From Vibrio sp. HI00D65 (lineage in GTDB: Bacteria > Pseudomonadota > Gammaproteobacteria > Enterobacterales > Vibrionaceae), in NCBI RefSeq assembly GCF_001635455.1, contig NZ_LWEH01000011.1:89717-153716 (forward strand): a stretch of DNA of 64,000 nucleotides, given 5' to 3'. This document shows positions 50,398-59,471 of the stretch, piece by piece (positions within the stretch are counted from its first letter, which is position 1; every line of letters begins with the position of its first letter). The position numbers and the translations under genes were made by a program. A model generated the notes under the pieces. That model saw only the letters and a list, made by a program, of their open reading frames with translations, made no database searches and was not told where the DNA came from.

Positions 50398-51225
50398 ATG
50401 AAAAAGCTATCTATTGGCTTATTTTTACTGGTTTCAAGCAGTGTCATAGCGTCTGAAAACGTTCCGGAAATGTCGATTAAAAACGGCTATGTTGAACCGT
50501 TCCAAATGTTCGATAACGTTTATTACGTTGGTGATAGGTGGGTGTCGTCTTATGCGGTAGAGACATCAAAAGGTTTGATTCTTATTGATACACTCGATTT
50601 CCCCTATTCGATGTGGATCCCCACCAATTTAGAAAAGCTTGGGTTACAAGATAAGGCAATCACACACATTTTAGTGACTCACGGTCATTCTGATCATGCT
50701 GGTGGAGCGCAATATCTTCAATCTGAATATGAATCAAAAGTTGTGATGACGCAGAAGGGTTATGAATTAGCCATTTCTCAAGCCAACAAAAGCAGCGGTA
50801 AGAATACTTTTTTGCCTCCCGAAGTAGACTTATTTGTGCAAGACAGTAGCAGTCTTATCGTCGGTGAGGACGAGTTTAAGTTTTACCTTACCCCCGGTCA
50901 TACGGAAGGGGACTATTCAATAGACCTTATGGTGAAAGACAAGGGGGTATCACATCGCGCATTTGTAGTTGGCGGACACAGTATTAATGCACGAGATCCA
51001 AAACTAGCGAAGCAGTTTTTCGAGAGTATGGACAGAGTCCGAGAGATCGCTTTGCAGCCTCCTGTTGTGAGTGTTAATTTGTCTAACCATCCACATAAGA
51101 ATCATTTATTCGTTAATCGTGAGAAACGAAATGTCGATGGTTCGAATAACCCGTTCATTAGCGAAAGCAATTTTTTCCGCTTCCTAGAACAGCAGGAAGC
51201 ATTAGCGAAGGAAAAGCTTGACTAA
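50398..51225 (+). CDS. Exported metallo-beta-lactamase-fold hydrolase
   Basis: A 275-residue periplasmic enzyme with a signal peptide (1-~19). Metal ligands fit a two-zinc centre: THGHSDHAGG (His-x-His-x-Asp-His), His in TPGHTEGD, and a late His in NLSNHPHKNH at the position of the B3 site-2 ligand. The layout resembles subclass B3 beta-lactamases. Homology to true lactamases is not certain, and many B3-like proteins hydrolyse other esters or lactones. ACGAGAA precedes the ATG. Neighbours give no pathway hint. Confidence 0.82.
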   Translation: MKKLSIGLFLLVSSSVIASENVPEMSIKNGYVEPFQMFDNVYYVGDRWVSSYAVETSKGLILIDTLDFPYSMWIPTNLEKLGLQDKAITHILVTHGHSDHAGGAQYLQSEYESKVVMTQKGYELAISQANKSSGKNTFLPPEVDLFVQDSSSLIVGEDEFKFYLTPGHTEGDYSIDLMVKDKGVSHRAFVVGGHSINARDPKLAKQFFESMDRVREIALQPPVVSVNLSNHPHKNHLFVNREKRNVDGSNNPFISESNFFRFLEQQEALAKEKLD

Positions 51226-51327
51226 TCTAAGGTAAGATGGGTTCTTTCTCAACAGATGTTTATCATAGTCAAATTGAACTTTTTGGCTGTAATTTAATGA
51301 TTTAATTTTTTGAACACAGGAGATTTC

Positions 51328-52164
51328 ATGGCTGACAACGCAGTTGAGCAAGCAATCGAAAATATCCGATTGAAATCACAAGGCACGGATTGTTTAAAGA
51401 GTTGCGCGGTGACGATCAACTTCCACCCTGATCGTTATACGTTCGACAATAAACCTTTGCTCGAAGTAATTGCTGAAGATGGATGTTTGAAGTCTCAATT
51501 TGAAACAGGTACCAGTAACGGTGGTATGACGGCTTACCCAGGTGGTGACCGTTGGTTATGGGAAAAGCGAGTGTTCGACGGCGCGTATGATGATGCCCCA
51601 AATGGGCTTAGGCCTAAATATGGGGCACTGAACTACCGTAACTATGAGACTGGCGCTGCACCTCGTTTCGGATCTTGTTATTTCCAACTGAAAGCGGAGA
51701 CCTCGGAACGAACTACGTTCTGCTATCCAGACAGCTTCTTTGAGCCAGAGGATTTCGCTGTTGCTAGCCGTGTGCAGGCATTAGTTGATACAGCATTGTC
51801 ATCCGATGTTGACTTACTTGATGATTATATTGAAGCGCATGTTCATGGTGTTATCTCTCTGAAAGACGATATTGAATGCCTTGTATTAGACCCTATCTAC
51901 CGCTCGACGATTATTGAAGAACGCGCGATTAAATTGGGCGTTCCGATAAAGTGGCACAATGGCTTTGAGCTGAGCATAAAAGAGATGAGTCGCTACCCAG
52001 ATTATCGTGGCCAGTCGTTTATCGAACTCGCAAAAAAGTTAGCAGTAAACGGAAAGATCAATGCGAGAATACTGGGGCTAGCCGTGACACAGCAAGGTTA
52101 TGACCAACAAGACGTAAAGAAGGTCTGGCATTACTTGGCTCGGTTTGGTTATCAATCAGAATAA
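51328..52164 (+). CDS. DUF3626 family protein
   Basis: A 278-residue cytoplasmic protein. The signature of DUF3626 is present: TINFHPDRYTFDNKPLLE, SQFETGTSNGGMTAYPGGDRW, LRPKYGALNYRN, APRFGSCYFQL and RTTFCYPDSFF. The highly conserved GTSNGG, PGG and KYGALN blocks with Arg/Glu/Asp suggest an enzyme, but its reaction is unknown to me. The family resembles some effector or toxin-like proteins, and no immunity or secretion gene is adjacent. I chose ATG 51328, six bases after AGGAGA; the frame begins at 51310. Confidence 0.8.
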   Translation: MADNAVEQAIENIRLKSQGTDCLKSCAVTINFHPDRYTFDNKPLLEVIAEDGCLKSQFETGTSNGGMTAYPGGDRWLWEKRVFDGAYDDAPNGLRPKYGALNYRNYETGAAPRFGSCYFQLKAETSERTTFCYPDSFFEPEDFAVASRVQALVDTALSSDVDLLDDYIEAHVHGVISLKDDIECLVLDPIYRSTIIEERAIKLGVPIKWHNGFELSIKEMSRYPDYRGQSFIELAKKLAVNGKINARILGLAVTQQGYDQQDVKKVWHYLARFGYQSE

Positions 52165-52262
52165 ATCTCTAATCGTATCAGTGGGCTCTTCTGAGATTTT
52201 AACTACAACGCCCTACATCTAGCGAAAACCCGCATGCAAAATATATTCGGTAGGATTTTAAA

Positions 52263-52666
52263 ATGAGTGAGATTGCTCGCTTTATCTCTGGTGTGTTGAA
52301 GGGTCCAGCAACTCCGAGTCTTTTCCTAAACTTCTTGATAGTTCTGGTTTTGTGCCATCTACTGACTTTGACGGTGAGTGGCTAGGTCACCGAATTAACA
52401 CCAATGGCAATAATATGTGTGAGCTAACAACCATTACAGGAATCATCCGTGAAGGCAAAGCCACTTTGAGGCTTACCTACAACGGAACAGCATTAGCGGG
52501 TTGGGTTTGTGAAAGCGGTGTATTACGGTTAAATGCCAAACATCGCCAGTGGGACTATCGCTTTTCAGTAACTGGCAGCGGCAACTGGTTTGATGGTCGT
52601 TGGCAATTAACCAATGGCCCGTGCCAAGGGAGTTGGCTTATAGAAAAGGTCGATGCTAAGTCTTAA
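52263..52666 (+). pseudogene. Small unknown gene with a probable frameshift
   Basis: ATG 52263 after GTAGGA begins MSEIARFISGVLKGPATP and then drifts into a nonsense tail ending at TAG near 52383. The next frame, open from about 52313, continues sensibly as SESFPKLLDSSGFVPSTDFDGEWLGHRINTNG and on to SWLIEKVDAKS. One base lost or gained around 52305-52315 joins them into a ~133-residue protein. Alternatively the GTG at 52352 gives a 104-residue protein. The WxG/GEWLGHR and GNWFDGRWQLTNGPCQG parts look beta-rich, lipocalin-like. Family unknown. Confidence 0.55.
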
Positions 52667-52697
52667 TCGTAAATCAGTGAGAACCAAAGGGTACAAA

Positions 52698-53216
52698 ATG
52701 AAAATCAGAACTGCAGAGTTGTCCGATATAGCCGCTATTACTTGCATATTCAATTTCTATATTGAGCACACTAACGCGCGCTTTGAAGAAGGCAAGTTTA
52801 CGTTGGAAAATCGGCAGCAATGGTTCTCTCAATTCTCGAGTGATAGTAAATATCAACTTTATGTTGCAACCGAAAACGACTCGCTACTTGGTTTTGCATG
52901 TTCTCAACCGTACAGAGCAACATCAGCATTTGAAGATACAGCTGAAGTTACAATTTATTTAGCTGAAGATGCAAAAGGTAAAGGGATAGGCTCTAAGTTG
53001 TATTCTCAGCTGTTCGCATCAATCATTGATTTCGGTGTTCATCGAGTTCTTTCCGGTGTGGCATTACCCAATGAGGCATCGATTGCACTGCACAAGCATT
53101 TTGGTTTTCGAGAAGTTGGTGTGTTCAATGAATATGCAAAGAAAAATGGCCAATACATCAGTTCAATGTGGTTGGAAAAGGCTTTAGATATGGATATACA
53201 TCTTAAATCTTCTTAA
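52698..53216 (+). CDS. GNAT acetyltransferase, phosphinothricin-type
   Basis: A 172-residue N-acetyltransferase. MKIRTAELSDIAAITCIFNFYI is the N-terminal GNAT strand-helix, and AEVTIYLAEDAKGKGIGSKLYSQLF holds the acetyl-CoA loop (GKGIGS). GVALPNEASIALHKHFGFREVG is motif B, as in PAT/Bar (YncA/MddA) enzymes. The likely substrate is an amino-acid analogue such as methionine sulfoximine or sulfone. ATG 52698 follows AAAGGG. It is 31 bases after the preceding gene and 72 before the next GNAT gene. Confidence 0.87.
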   Translation: MKIRTAELSDIAAITCIFNFYIEHTNARFEEGKFTLENRQQWFSQFSSDSKYQLYVATENDSLLGFACSQPYRATSAFEDTAEVTIYLAEDAKGKGIGSKLYSQLFASIIDFGVHRVLSGVALPNEASIALHKHFGFREVGVFNEYAKKNGQYISSMWLEKALDMDIHLKSS

Positions 53217-53288
53217 CGTTTTTGATTCAATACTTATGGCACTTTTGGATGCAGTATTAGGAAGCAATTTGAAAACAAAGGATACAAT

Positions 53289-53720
53289 ATGGACGTAAAA
53301 TTGGTCAAAGGTTCAGACCCAAAATTCGCAGAGCTGATAACCAAAACGAATATGGCGTCTTACTACGATACGCGTGGAATCGTTTGGGGTCATGATCAGT
53401 TTTTACGCAGCTGGGATGAGCTAGATAACTATGAAGTCTATGTAGACGATATTCGTATTGGCGTTGTCCGCTTTAGTTACACCAGTGAGACAACCTTCCT
53501 TCGAGATTTACAGATATTAACCGAGCAACAAGGCAGGGGCTTTGGTTCTAGGTGCTTAGATTTAGTGATTGAACACGCTAACAGTCAGGCGTCGGATCAG
53601 TTAGTGCTGCGCGTGTTCAGTGAGAACCCCGCTATTAAGCTGTATCAATCAAAAGGTTTTAAAAAAATTTCTGAGGTAAAAGGGCTTGTTGAAATGGAGC
53701 TGCAACTAGCTAATCTATAA
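53289..53720 (+). CDS. GNAT acetyltransferase
   Basis: A 143-residue GNAT protein. DNYEVYVDDIRIGVVRFSY is the central sheet. FLRDLQILTEQQGRGFGSRCLDL contains the acetyl-CoA-binding QGRGFGS loop, and VFSENPAIKLYQSKGFKKI is motif B. The N-terminal MASYYDTRGIVWGHDQFLRSW is shared with small GNATs of unknown substrate. AAAGGA precedes the ATG. It lies 10 bases before the RidA gene, so the two are likely co-transcribed. Confidence 0.86.
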   Translation: MDVKLVKGSDPKFAELITKTNMASYYDTRGIVWGHDQFLRSWDELDNYEVYVDDIRIGVVRFSYTSETTFLRDLQILTEQQGRGFGSRCLDLVIEHANSQASDQLVLRVFSENPAIKLYQSKGFKKISEVKGLVEMELQLANL

Positions 53721-53730
53721 AGGAAGATAA

Positions 53731-54102
53731 ATGGTTGAACGTATAAATTATCAAGGCTTGCCATCAATTGCTGGGCCTTATGTTCACGCGACAAAGCACA
53801 ACGGTGCGCTCTATGTTTCTGGTTTGACTGCTTACGGCACAAGTTCACAGGATCAAGGAATTGGTGAGCAGACCAGTGAGATACTTAGTCAGATCAAGCA
53901 AATACTAGAGCATGAACAGCGAGCAGTCAGTGATCTTATTAAGCTGACGATCTTTATCTGTGATATGTCTGAACTAGGCAGTATTCGAGAATTATTGTTT
54001 GATTTTTATGGAGAGTATCTTCCGGCTTGCTCTCTAGTCGAGGTCTCTAAATTGATTCACTCTGATTTAAGGATTGAGATTGAGGCGACAGTGGCACTGT
54101 AA
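53731..54102 (+). CDS. RidA-family enamine/imine deaminase-like protein
   Basis: A 123-residue trimeric YjgF/YER057c/UK114 fold. GPYVHATKHNGALYVSGLTAYG matches the N-terminal signature, and HSDLRIEIEATVAL matches the end with the Arg needed for RidA deaminase activity. Family members hydrolyse reactive enamines from PLP enzymes. The GLTAYG version and the missing IPL.. motif place it in a Rid subgroup other than RidA proper, so the exact substrate is open. Ten bases after the GNAT gene, with AAGGAAG before the ATG. Confidence 0.83.
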   Translation: MVERINYQGLPSIAGPYVHATKHNGALYVSGLTAYGTSSQDQGIGEQTSEILSQIKQILEHEQRAVSDLIKLTIFICDMSELGSIRELLFDFYGEYLPACSLVEVSKLIHSDLRIEIEATVAL

Positions 54103-54334
54103 TAACTAAATATAGAAAAGCGCCCATAACTTAAGAAGAGCCGAATCACTTTTCGCGTGTCGAACTTGGTGTTGTTTTTTGGGGTTAGGTTGTACGTAAA
54201 CCAATATTTCAAATTCTGCTTGTGTACTAGCATCGTCTAAATAGCACACTATTTTTCTTTTGCTATCTAGTCAACTCAACGGACTTAAATTAGAAGTTCG
54301 TGTATCCGAACCCTAGAGCAATCAGGTATTAAGA

Positions 54335-54817
54335 ATGGAAAGAACTATCTCACAAGCCATTGCGCTTCGAAAAGAACAGAAATATGAAGAGTCTCGTGAT
54401 TTTCTGGTAACACTATTAAGTGATGAAATTTATGCAGCCAAAGCACACCTGCAGATAGCCTGGTCGTACGATAATCAAGGTAAGGAACAGCAGGCGATTA
54501 AGCATTATGTTTTATCTCTGCAAGGGAAGCTTTCCCCGGTAGAGCGCTTTGACGCATTGTTTGGCTTAGCATGCACTTACCGAAGTCTAGGTCAATATAC
54601 TGAGGCTTTAAGCTATTTCGAACAGACGATGGCAGAGTATCCTGAATCCCTTGAAGTTCAGCCGTTTTACGCGATGTGTCTGTACAATTTAGGTCGACAT
54701 AAAGAAGCGACATCTCTGTTACTTGAGTTATTGGTTTCCACAACCAATAGTGATGCGATTAAAGAGTACCAACGGGCAATCTCTTTATACGCAAAAGACT
54801 TGGATAAAACTTGGTAA
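54335..54817 (+). CDS. Tetratricopeptide repeat protein
   Basis: A 160-residue helical protein of about three to four TPR units. AKAHLQIAWSYDNQGKEQQAIKHYVLSL, ALFGLACTYRSLGQYTEALSYFEQTM and QPFYAMCLYNLGRHKEATSLLLELL show the W/Y-G-A pattern. There is no signal peptide. Such single-domain TPR proteins bind partners; none is evident from the neighbours. The ribosome site is weak. It ends before a bidirectional terminator. Confidence 0.82.
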   Translation: MERTISQAIALRKEQKYEESRDFLVTLLSDEIYAAKAHLQIAWSYDNQGKEQQAIKHYVLSLQGKLSPVERFDALFGLACTYRSLGQYTEALSYFEQTMAEYPESLEVQPFYAMCLYNLGRHKEATSLLLELLVSTTNSDAIKEYQRAISLYAKDLDKTW

Positions 54818-54851
54818 ATGAGTTTCAATCGGCAATTTACCAATCCAATAA

Positions 54852-54881
54852 AGGCCTAAGTATCGAGTGACACTTAGGCTT
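54852..54881. terminator. Bidirectional terminator between TPR and mesD
   Basis: GCCTAAGT (54854-54861) pairs with ACTTAGGC (54872-54879). The leftward read continues CTTTATT, so it can end the mesD transcript as well as the TPR gene. Confidence 0.75.
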
Positions 54882-54913
54882 GAAGGGTTTACTTTTATAC
54901 GTTTTGATCAGCG

Positions 54914-55942
54914 TTACGCAGAAAGCTCTTTACGCATTATCTCTGCACCAGCGCTGAGTGCATTCAGCTTAGCAGAGGCAATGTTGCGAGGTAGGGGAGC
55001 CATACCGCAGTTAGTGCAAGGATAGAGCTTGTCTGCATCAACATACTTAAGTGTTTCTCTTAGAGTACTAGCCACTTCTTCCGGTGTTTCGATGGAATCG
55101 GTTGCAACATCAATAGCGCCAACCATCACTTTCTTACCACGAACCAACTCAAGCAGTTCAAGTGGTACGCGAGAGTTATGGCACTCTAACGAGATGATAT
55201 CGATGTTCGATTGTTGAAGCTTAGGGAATACTTCTTCATATTGGCGCCACTCAGTGCCTAATGTCTTTTTCCAATCTGTGTTGGCTTTAATGCCGTAGCC
55301 ATAGCAAATGTGTACTGCGGTTTCGCACTTAAGACCTTCAATGGCTCTTTCCAAGCAAGCGATACCCCAATCATTCACTTCATCGAAAAATACGTTAAAG
55401 GCTGGCTCATCGAACTGAATAATGTCTACACCGGCTGCCTCTAGCTCTTTTGCTTCTTCGTTTAGGATTTTGGCAAACTCCCACGCTAGTTTCTCACGGC
55501 TTTGGTAATGCGCGTCGTAAAGTGTATCTATCATGGTCATTGGTCCCGGAAGTGCCCACTTGATAGGTTGGTCAGTTTGCTGGCGTAGAAACTTCGCATC
55601 TTCAACAAATACCGGTTTCTGTCGTGAAACCGGGCCAACGACGGTTGGGACACTGGCATCGTAACGATCGCGTATTTTCACAGTTTCACGCTTTTCGAAA
55701 TCGACACCATTAAGGTGTTCGATGAAGGTTGTTACAAAGTGTTGGCGTGTTTGCTCACCGTCGCTGACAATATCAATGCCTGCTTGTTGTTGTTCGTGAA
55801 GCGATACACGCAATGCATCCTGTTTGCCATCCGTTAGTTCGTTGCCTTTCAGTTTCCATGGAGACCAAAGTGTTTCAGGTTGTGCTAGCCAAGATGGTTT
55901 AGGCAAGCTGCCTGCTGTTGAAGTCGGTAATAGTGTTTTCAT
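54914..55942 (-). CDS. mesD: Folate-independent methionine synthase MesD (core MetE)
   Basis: A 342-residue protein with only the C-terminal catalytic half of MetE. The TAGSLPKP start, SDGEQTRQHF, QFDEPAF, the zinc ligands in AVHICYGYG (His, Cys), an ECHNSR Glu and the last Cys in YPCTNCGMAPLP are present. The N-terminal folate-binding half of MetE (about 400 residues) is absent. The adjacent upstream gene is DUF1852. That pairing is the hallmark of MesD-MesX methionine synthases, which need MesX and oxygen and do not use methyl-tetrahydrofolate. mesX lies 78 bases upstream on the same strand. Confidence 0.88.
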   Translation of the reverse strand: MKTLLPTSTAGSLPKPSWLAQPETLWSPWKLKGNELTDGKQDALRVSLHEQQQAGIDIVSDGEQTRQHFVTTFIEHLNGVDFEKRETVKIRDRYDASVPTVVGPVSRQKPVFVEDAKFLRQQTDQPIKWALPGPMTMIDTLYDAHYQSREKLAWEFAKILNEEAKELEAAGVDIIQFDEPAFNVFFDEVNDWGIACLERAIEGLKCETAVHICYGYGIKANTDWKKTLGTEWRQYEEVFPKLQQSNIDIISLECHNSRVPLELLELVRGKKVMVGAIDVATDSIETPEEVASTLRETLKYVDADKLYPCTNCGMAPLPRNIASAKLNALSAGAEIMRKELSA

Positions 55943-56020
55943 AAATAATTCTGCCTGTCCGTAGGTTGCTAGAAGCGTTTAATCGCTGTCCAAATCGGTT
56001 TGAATTTCCCCAAAAGCACG

Positions 56021-56998
56021 TTAGAGCGCGTAATTGGCAGACCAGTTCTCTAGAACCGATTGGTATGGCTTTATGAAATGTTCTTCTGCGAACTTACCTT
56101 GTTCGATAGCCAGCTTACTGCGCTCTTCGCGATCGTATACAATCTGAGTCAGTGAGTGGTCCGAATTTTTTAAGTTAGGTTGGTAGCGTTTTCCTGCAAC
56201 AGCGTTTGCGTTGTAAATCTCAGGTCGGTAGATCTTTTGAAAAGTTCCCATGGTGCTTATGGTGCTTATCAACTCCAAGTTCGAGTAATCATTGAGTAAA
56301 TCACCAAAGAAATAAAATGCTAGTGGAGCAACGCTATTTGGTGGCATGAAATAACGAACTTCTAATCCCATCTTCTTGAAATATTGTTCCGTTAAAGAAG
56401 ACTCATTCGGCTGATATTCAAACCCCAATACTGGGTGTTGATTTTCGGTACGATGATAGATCTTATTATCTGATACGCTTAAACAAATAACAGGTGGTTT
56501 TTTGAAGTTCTGTTTATAAGCTTGTGAGTTGACGAAATATTTAAAAAGTTTGCCATGTAATTCACCAAAGTCAGCTGGAATACTGAATTTATCTTGGCCT
56601 TTATTATGATCCAAAAGTAAAACGCTGAAATCATAATCTCGGACATAAGAAGAGAAGTTATTACCAATGATCCCTTCAATACGCTCGTTAGTTTGGCGGT
56701 CAAGGATGTTGGTTTTAAGCACTTCAATCGAAGGGAATGCTTCCCCGTTGTTTTCGATGTCCATGTCAACTGAAATGATTTCTAGTTCGACAGAGTAACG
56801 GTCACCGTTAGGGTTATCCCAATGAGCTAAGGCATTGAAACTATTATCAATCATCTGTAAAGCGTTACGTAAGTTCGCTTGGCGGCTTGCACCGCGAGCC
56901 AAGTTAGCAAAGTTCGTTGTGATACGCGTACTGTCTGCGGGTGTGTAGTTTTCGTCGAGGCTAATGCTCTTAATCGTAAAATTAAACTCGTTATTCAT
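56021..56998 (-). CDS. mesX: DUF1852 protein, MesX partner of MesD
   Basis: A 325-residue soluble protein of family DUF1852. Visible family segments are FTIKSISLDENYTPADSTRITTNFANLARG, LQMIDNSFNALAHWDNPNGDRYSVELEI, FPSIEVLKTNILDR, QHPVLGFEYQPNESSLTEQYF and MPPNSVAPLAFYFFGDLL. DUF1852 genes occur next to core MetE genes, and MesX is required for methionine synthesis by MesD in the studied cases; its chemistry is unclear. I chose ATG 56998; a TTG at 57016 closer to GGGAAG would add six residues. It is the first gene of the pair. Confidence 0.87.
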   Translation of the reverse strand: MNNEFNFTIKSISLDENYTPADSTRITTNFANLARGASRQANLRNALQMIDNSFNALAHWDNPNGDRYSVELEIISVDMDIENNGEAFPSIEVLKTNILDRQTNERIEGIIGNNFSSYVRDYDFSVLLLDHNKGQDKFSIPADFGELHGKLFKYFVNSQAYKQNFKKPPVICLSVSDNKIYHRTENQHPVLGFEYQPNESSLTEQYFKKMGLEVRYFMPPNSVAPLAFYFFGDLLNDYSNLELISTISTMGTFQKIYRPEIYNANAVAGKRYQPNLKNSDHSLTQIVYDREERSKLAIEQGKFAEEHFIKPYQSVLENWSANYAL

Positions 56999-57316
56999 AC
57001 TGTTCTGACTTCCCAATTCGTTGTCTGACTTACTCTCGGTCTTTTATATCACTGCGTTATTTTCGCTTGTAACCGTATTAAGAGTGTTGGCTATTTCGTT
57101 TGAAAATTTGTATTAAGTTATAGGCTTAGTATTTTTATACTTGGACAGAGCTGTGATTAACAATGGTATTACTTCACAATCAACATGAGGAATATTCATG
57201 ATCTATCTATTTGAAAATGAAAGCTGGTGTCAGTTATATTAATTATCTTAATGGAAACGTAACCACAATTATATCGGGTTATTTAAGATGGTTTATTCAA
57301 TTAAAAGAGGGATGAA
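56999..57316. other. Divergent region between mesX and the TSUP gene
   Basis: 318 bases with promoters for both directions expected. I see no clear MetJ box. On the plus strand a 14-codon frame (57199-57243, MIYLFENESWCQLY) has a good GAGGA ribosome site six bases upstream and ends about 75 bases before the permease. It is a possible leader peptide but unproven. Confidence 0.4.
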
Positions 57317-58126
57317 ATGAGTGATTTGCTGTTGTTGATTTTTTACTGTGCGTTATTAGGCAGTGGTGTTGGTTTTCTTGCCGGGTTGTTAGGTATTGGT
57401 GGGGGGCTGATCATTGTGCCTGTGCTAAGCAGCATTTTACTGTACCTAAATGTTTTACCGTCTGACCAAGTGGTTGTTGCTGCAATTGCGACTTCTTTGG
57501 CCTCGATTCTATTTACTTCAACCTCTTCTGCACTTGCTCACAACAAGAATGGAAATGTGCCCTGGAATATTGCGCCTTGGATTATGCTCGGCATAGCACT
57601 TGGTGCCTTGATTAGTGGTTTTATGGCGGCTTTGTTGCCGGAAAAAGTTGTTCGTATTGTGTTTGCAGTCAGTGTGGTACTTATCGCAGTTAAGATGTTC
57701 CTGAGCAGCAAAAGCGACGCCCCTTCAGAGCGCAAGCTACCGAATAAAGGCGTATTAACGGTTCTGACAACCATTACGGGGGGCTTGTCTGCAATGATAG
57801 GCATTGGTGGCGGTGCGCTATTAGTGCCACTACTAACATTCTTTTCAGTTGATATGAAAAAGGCGATTGGCTGTGCGTCCGCATGTGGCATTGTCATCGC
57901 GCTATTCGGCTCTATCGGTTACATCACCTCGGGCAGCAGCCACTTTGCACTAAGTGATGGCTTTGCCGGTTTTGTCTATTTGCCTGCCTTGTTAGGTATC
58001 GTGTGTACGTCTTGGTTCACCGTTCCTTTGGGAGCAAAGGCGACAAACCATTTACCCGTTCCAACGATTAAGAAGATCTTCTCTGTCTTGTTGGTGATTA
58101 TCGCGGTTAGCATGGTCACTCGTTAG
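57317..58126 (+). CDS. TSUP-family (TauE/SafE) membrane permease
   Basis: A 269-residue inner-membrane protein with about eight transmembrane helices and two related halves. Each half starts with a glycine-rich helix: GSGVGFLAGLLGIGGGLIIVP (residues ~16-36) and SAMIGIGGGALLVPLLTF (~160-177). TSUP proteins export or import sulfite, sulfonates and related anions. The divergent MesX-MesD gene pair suggests a sulfur theme, but that link is only positional. AAAAGAGGG precedes the ATG. Confidence 0.9.
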   Translation: MSDLLLLIFYCALLGSGVGFLAGLLGIGGGLIIVPVLSSILLYLNVLPSDQVVVAAIATSLASILFTSTSSALAHNKNGNVPWNIAPWIMLGIALGALISGFMAALLPEKVVRIVFAVSVVLIAVKMFLSSKSDAPSERKLPNKGVLTVLTTITGGLSAMIGIGGGALLVPLLTFFSVDMKKAIGCASACGIVIALFGSIGYITSGSSHFALSDGFAGFVYLPALLGIVCTSWFTVPLGAKATNHLPVPTIKKIFSVLLVIIAVSMVTR

Positions 58127-58349
58127 TGTCAGACAGTTCATGGCCTTAACCCGTTTGCAAAGTTGAATACTTGATGAGTTTATGTAAGCGAACAAAGAGC
58201 AGTATTGAGGCTGCTCTTTTTGTTTGCCAGTCTACATTTATGCGATTATGTGTATGAGTATGTTGATAAAATCTTGTTGTTAAACCTGATTCGCTGCTAT
58301 AGCTAAATGTACTTGTTCAGATCAAGGGAGTACTAAAAGTGAGGGATTT

Positions 58350-59351
58350 ATGGATCCGTTAACACAGGGCTTACTAGGCGCTTCTCTGTCACAATCGGCG
58401 AGTAAAAAGCAACACTTGGTGGTCGCAGGAGCTTTAGGTTTGCTGTCTGGAATGGCGCCAGATTTGGATGCGCTTATTCGCTCAGAGAGTGATCCATTAT
58501 TGGCCTTGGAGTTTCATCGACAGTTTACCCATTCGCTCCTATTTATCCCCATGGGCAGTTTGATTTGCGCTCTGGCTTTGTATCCTCTCTTTGCAAAAAG
58601 GTGCGGGCTCTCTTTTAAACAAATCTGGTTATACTGCGCATTGGGCTATGGCACACATGCATTGTTAGATTCCTGCACAACCTACGGTACTCAACTACTT
58701 TGGCCACTGACTAATGAGCGGTTTGCTTGGAATACTATTTCGATTATTGATCCTGTCTACACTATTCCTATCTTAATATTGTTGGTGTTGGCGACATGGA
58801 AACGAACTCCATGGCTAGCCCGCGCTGCATTTGCTTGGGCACTGATTTTTCCAACCTTGGGGATGATACAACGTGATAGAGCAGAAGCCATTGGGTGGCA
58901 GCTAGCGCAAGAAAGGCAGCATGACCCTATTCGGCTTGATGCAAAGCCAAGCTTTGCCAATATTTTGGTTTGGAAAGTCGTGTATGAGACAGAAGGCCAT
59001 TATCACGTGGATGCGGTGCGAGTAGGTACATCCGTCAAGACATACCCAGGAGAGTCTATTGCGAAACTCAATGTTAATAGAGATTTCCCATGGCTCGACC
59101 CCAATTCACAGCAAGCAAAAGATATTGAGCGTTTCCGCTGGTTTTCGAATGGTTTTATCTCACAAGATCCAAATGATGCGCTTCGGGTTATTGATGTTCG
59201 TTACTCGATCGTACCTAACCAACTAAAAGCCTTGTGGAGTATCAAGTTATCGAAGTCTGCAGACGCTGAGGAACACGTTTTGTACGAGACGCACAGAGAC
59301 AATACACCAGTGTCGAGAGAGATCTTTTTCGATATGTTGAAAGGTAAGTAA
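58350..59351 (+). CDS. YdjM/YbcI-like membrane metal-dependent hydrolase
   Basis: A 333-residue inner-membrane protein of the DUF457/LexA-regulated YdjM family. MDPLTQGLLGASLSQS is the family start. Conserved His/Asp are in GMAPDLDALI, EFHRQFTHSLLF and GYGTHALLDSCTTYGTQLLWPLT, consistent with a metal site at the membrane. About four transmembrane helices occupy residues 20-185. The last ~140 residues are a soluble domain that ends beside DNTPVSREIFFDMLKG. The family's reaction is unknown. It is monocistronic. Confidence 0.85.
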   Translation: MDPLTQGLLGASLSQSASKKQHLVVAGALGLLSGMAPDLDALIRSESDPLLALEFHRQFTHSLLFIPMGSLICALALYPLFAKRCGLSFKQIWLYCALGYGTHALLDSCTTYGTQLLWPLTNERFAWNTISIIDPVYTIPILILLVLATWKRTPWLARAAFAWALIFPTLGMIQRDRAEAIGWQLAQERQHDPIRLDAKPSFANILVWKVVYETEGHYHVDAVRVGTSVKTYPGESIAKLNVNRDFPWLDPNSQQAKDIERFRWFSNGFISQDPNDALRVIDVRYSIVPNQLKALWSIKLSKSADAEEHVLYETHRDNTPVSREIFFDMLKGK

Positions 59352-59401
59352 TATAAATAAAACTCTGTGTTTATTGGATATTATAGAACTGTTTTTCTAT
59401 A

Positions 59402-59434
59402 AAAAGGCTGAGTCAGTAACCTGATCAGCCTTTT
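59402..59434. terminator. Bidirectional terminator
   Basis: A 10-bp stem AAAAGGCTGA (59402-59411) with TCAGCCTTTT (59425-59434) between the convergent YdjM-like and M32 genes. T-rich flanks lie on both strands. Confidence 0.88.
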
Positions 59435-59471
59435 CATTTATTGTTATATACAGCTTGTGTTGATGGGATAA

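Noticed and set aside
48720..54817. Run of small plus-strand genes (two GNATs, unknowns) resembling a Vibrio superintegron cassette array
   Set aside because: No repeated attC/VCR-like sequence occurs between the genes, spacing varies, and some genes are operon-coupled.
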